Origin: Rhodococcus tibetensis
Lineage (GTDB): Bacteria > Actinomycetota > Actinomycetes > Mycobacteriales > Mycobacteriaceae
Assembly: GCF_024438035.1 (NCBI RefSeq)
Contig: NZ_JANFQF010000009.1
Span: forward strand, 62,001-126,000
Direction of reading: 5' to 3'
DNA length: 64,000 nucleotides
Shown here piece after piece: positions 63,686-64,000 of this stretch. A model generated the notes under the pieces. That model was not told the DNA's origin. It saw only the letters and a list, made by a program, of their open reading frames with translations, and did no database searches. Position 1 is the stretch's first letter; each line of letters begins with the position of its first letter. Position numbers and translations under genes: made by a program.

Positions 63686-64000
63686 TCAGCTGGACAAGAG
63701 CTTTGCCTGCAGCTCTGTGAGCTGATCACATCGGGTGGAGCGAGCGCGGCGAAGGGTGTTGTCGAGGAAGGCACGGAATGCTCTGCTTGCCCAGCCGGCC
63801 CGCCCTCTCCCTTCAGAGGCGCGGAGCAGCTCGGTGGCCGATTCTTGTTCAACGACCGAAGCGCCTGACGTTGCGGATGAGGCCAGCAGGTCGGCCACTG
63901 TCTCCGGCTTCTCTAGTGCGATGAAGTGGCCCACTCCCCGCAGCTCCGTGAAATCGGCGGCGGGGAGCAGCGCCTTGTTGGCATCCCGGTCCGACCGTCG
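63686..64000 (-). CDS. Alpha/beta hydrolase, C-terminal part (runs off the window)
   Basis: The minus strand is open from the window edge to a stop at 63686. It reads FTELRGVGHFIALEKPETVADLLASSA, where GVGHFIALEKPE is the usual C-terminal catalytic-His segment of alpha/beta hydrolases. The nucleophile and acid lie outside the window. About 50 Arg/Ala-rich residues after the hydrolase end look unusual, so the stop may be later than the ancestral one. In M. tuberculosis the neighbour here would be pafC, so gene order breaks at this point. Confidence 0.7.
   Translation of the reverse strand, partial: RRSDRDANKALLPAADFTELRGVGHFIALEKPETVADLLASSATSGASVVEQESATELLRASEGRGRAGWASRAFRAFLDNTLRRARSTRCDQLTELQAKLLSS

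Noticed and set aside
1..64000. tRNA, rRNA, CRISPR array, complete insertion sequence or replication origin
   Set aside because: I looked for clustered direct repeats, tRNA-like cloverleaf sequences and complete transposase genes and saw none; only a possible transposase tail near 12852.

Overview
This looks like chromosomal DNA of a high-GC mycolate actinomycete, most likely a large-genome Rhodococcus (opacus/jostii/wratislaviensis type). The evidence is the GC-rich codon use, GTG starts, ATGA stop/start overlaps, F420-type PPOX and LLM enzymes, and two blocks whose gene content and order match Mycobacterium tuberculosis from memory: Rv2061c-Rv2074 (PPOX, cobN, cobG, cobH, cobIJ, blaC, cobK, cobM, cobL, SDR, biliverdin-reductase-like PPOX) and Rv2089c-Rv2094c (pepE, 5'-3' exonuclease, DUF4333 protein, helY, tatC, tatA).

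Region 1 (about 1-20 kb) is accessory and partly decaying. It holds unrecognised proteins, a large protein with a possible nuclease core, a SUKH (SMI1/KNR4) protein, tiny aromatic ORFs, and many damaged genes. The damage includes a gene cut by one in-frame TGA, an acetyl-CoA synthetase remnant, an oxidoreductase missing one base, an in-frame acyl-CoA ligase/ketoreductase chimera lacking key parts of both enzymes, a truncated VOC gene, and a cold-shock gene with one extra base. Intact neighbours include a polysaccharide deacetylase, MaoC, a TetR/ZapE pair with a clear palindromic operator, a DUF6745 operon and a DUF1059 protein.

Region 2 (about 20-31 kb): an ArsR/AHSA1 pair and a histidine kinase without an adjacent response regulator lead into an aerobic carbon monoxide dehydrogenase cluster. 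Its order is xdhC-like, coxM, coxS, coxL, XdhC-YHS (coxF-like), coxD, coxG, coxE. The M-S-L order and the AYACSFR active-site loop mark form I (true CO dehydrogenase). coxE is frameshifted exactly at a 10-bp near-perfect tandem duplication.

Region 3 (31-38 kb): a cupin, a TauE/SafE permease, a TldD/PmbA pair, a small membrane protein coupled to an ANTAR protein, and a membrane sensor protein that appears to have lost its kinase half where it collides with the ANTAR gene.

Region 4 (38-56 kb): aerobic cobalamin synthesis in two arms (cobN; cobG-cobH-cobIJ; then SDR-cobL-cobM-cobK), with a cobalamin riboswitch in front of cobN only. Between the arms lie a LysR regulator flanked by two class A beta-lactamase-fold genes, secreted small proteins and an F420-type LLM oxidoreductase.

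Region 5 (55.5-64 kb): core genes for polyprenol-phosphate mannose synthesis, an M24 peptidase, a 5'-3' exonuclease, a Gly/Gln/Trp-repeat DUF4333 membrane protein, the HelY helicase and Tat export (TatC, TatA), then the 3' part of an alpha/beta hydrolase running off the right edge.
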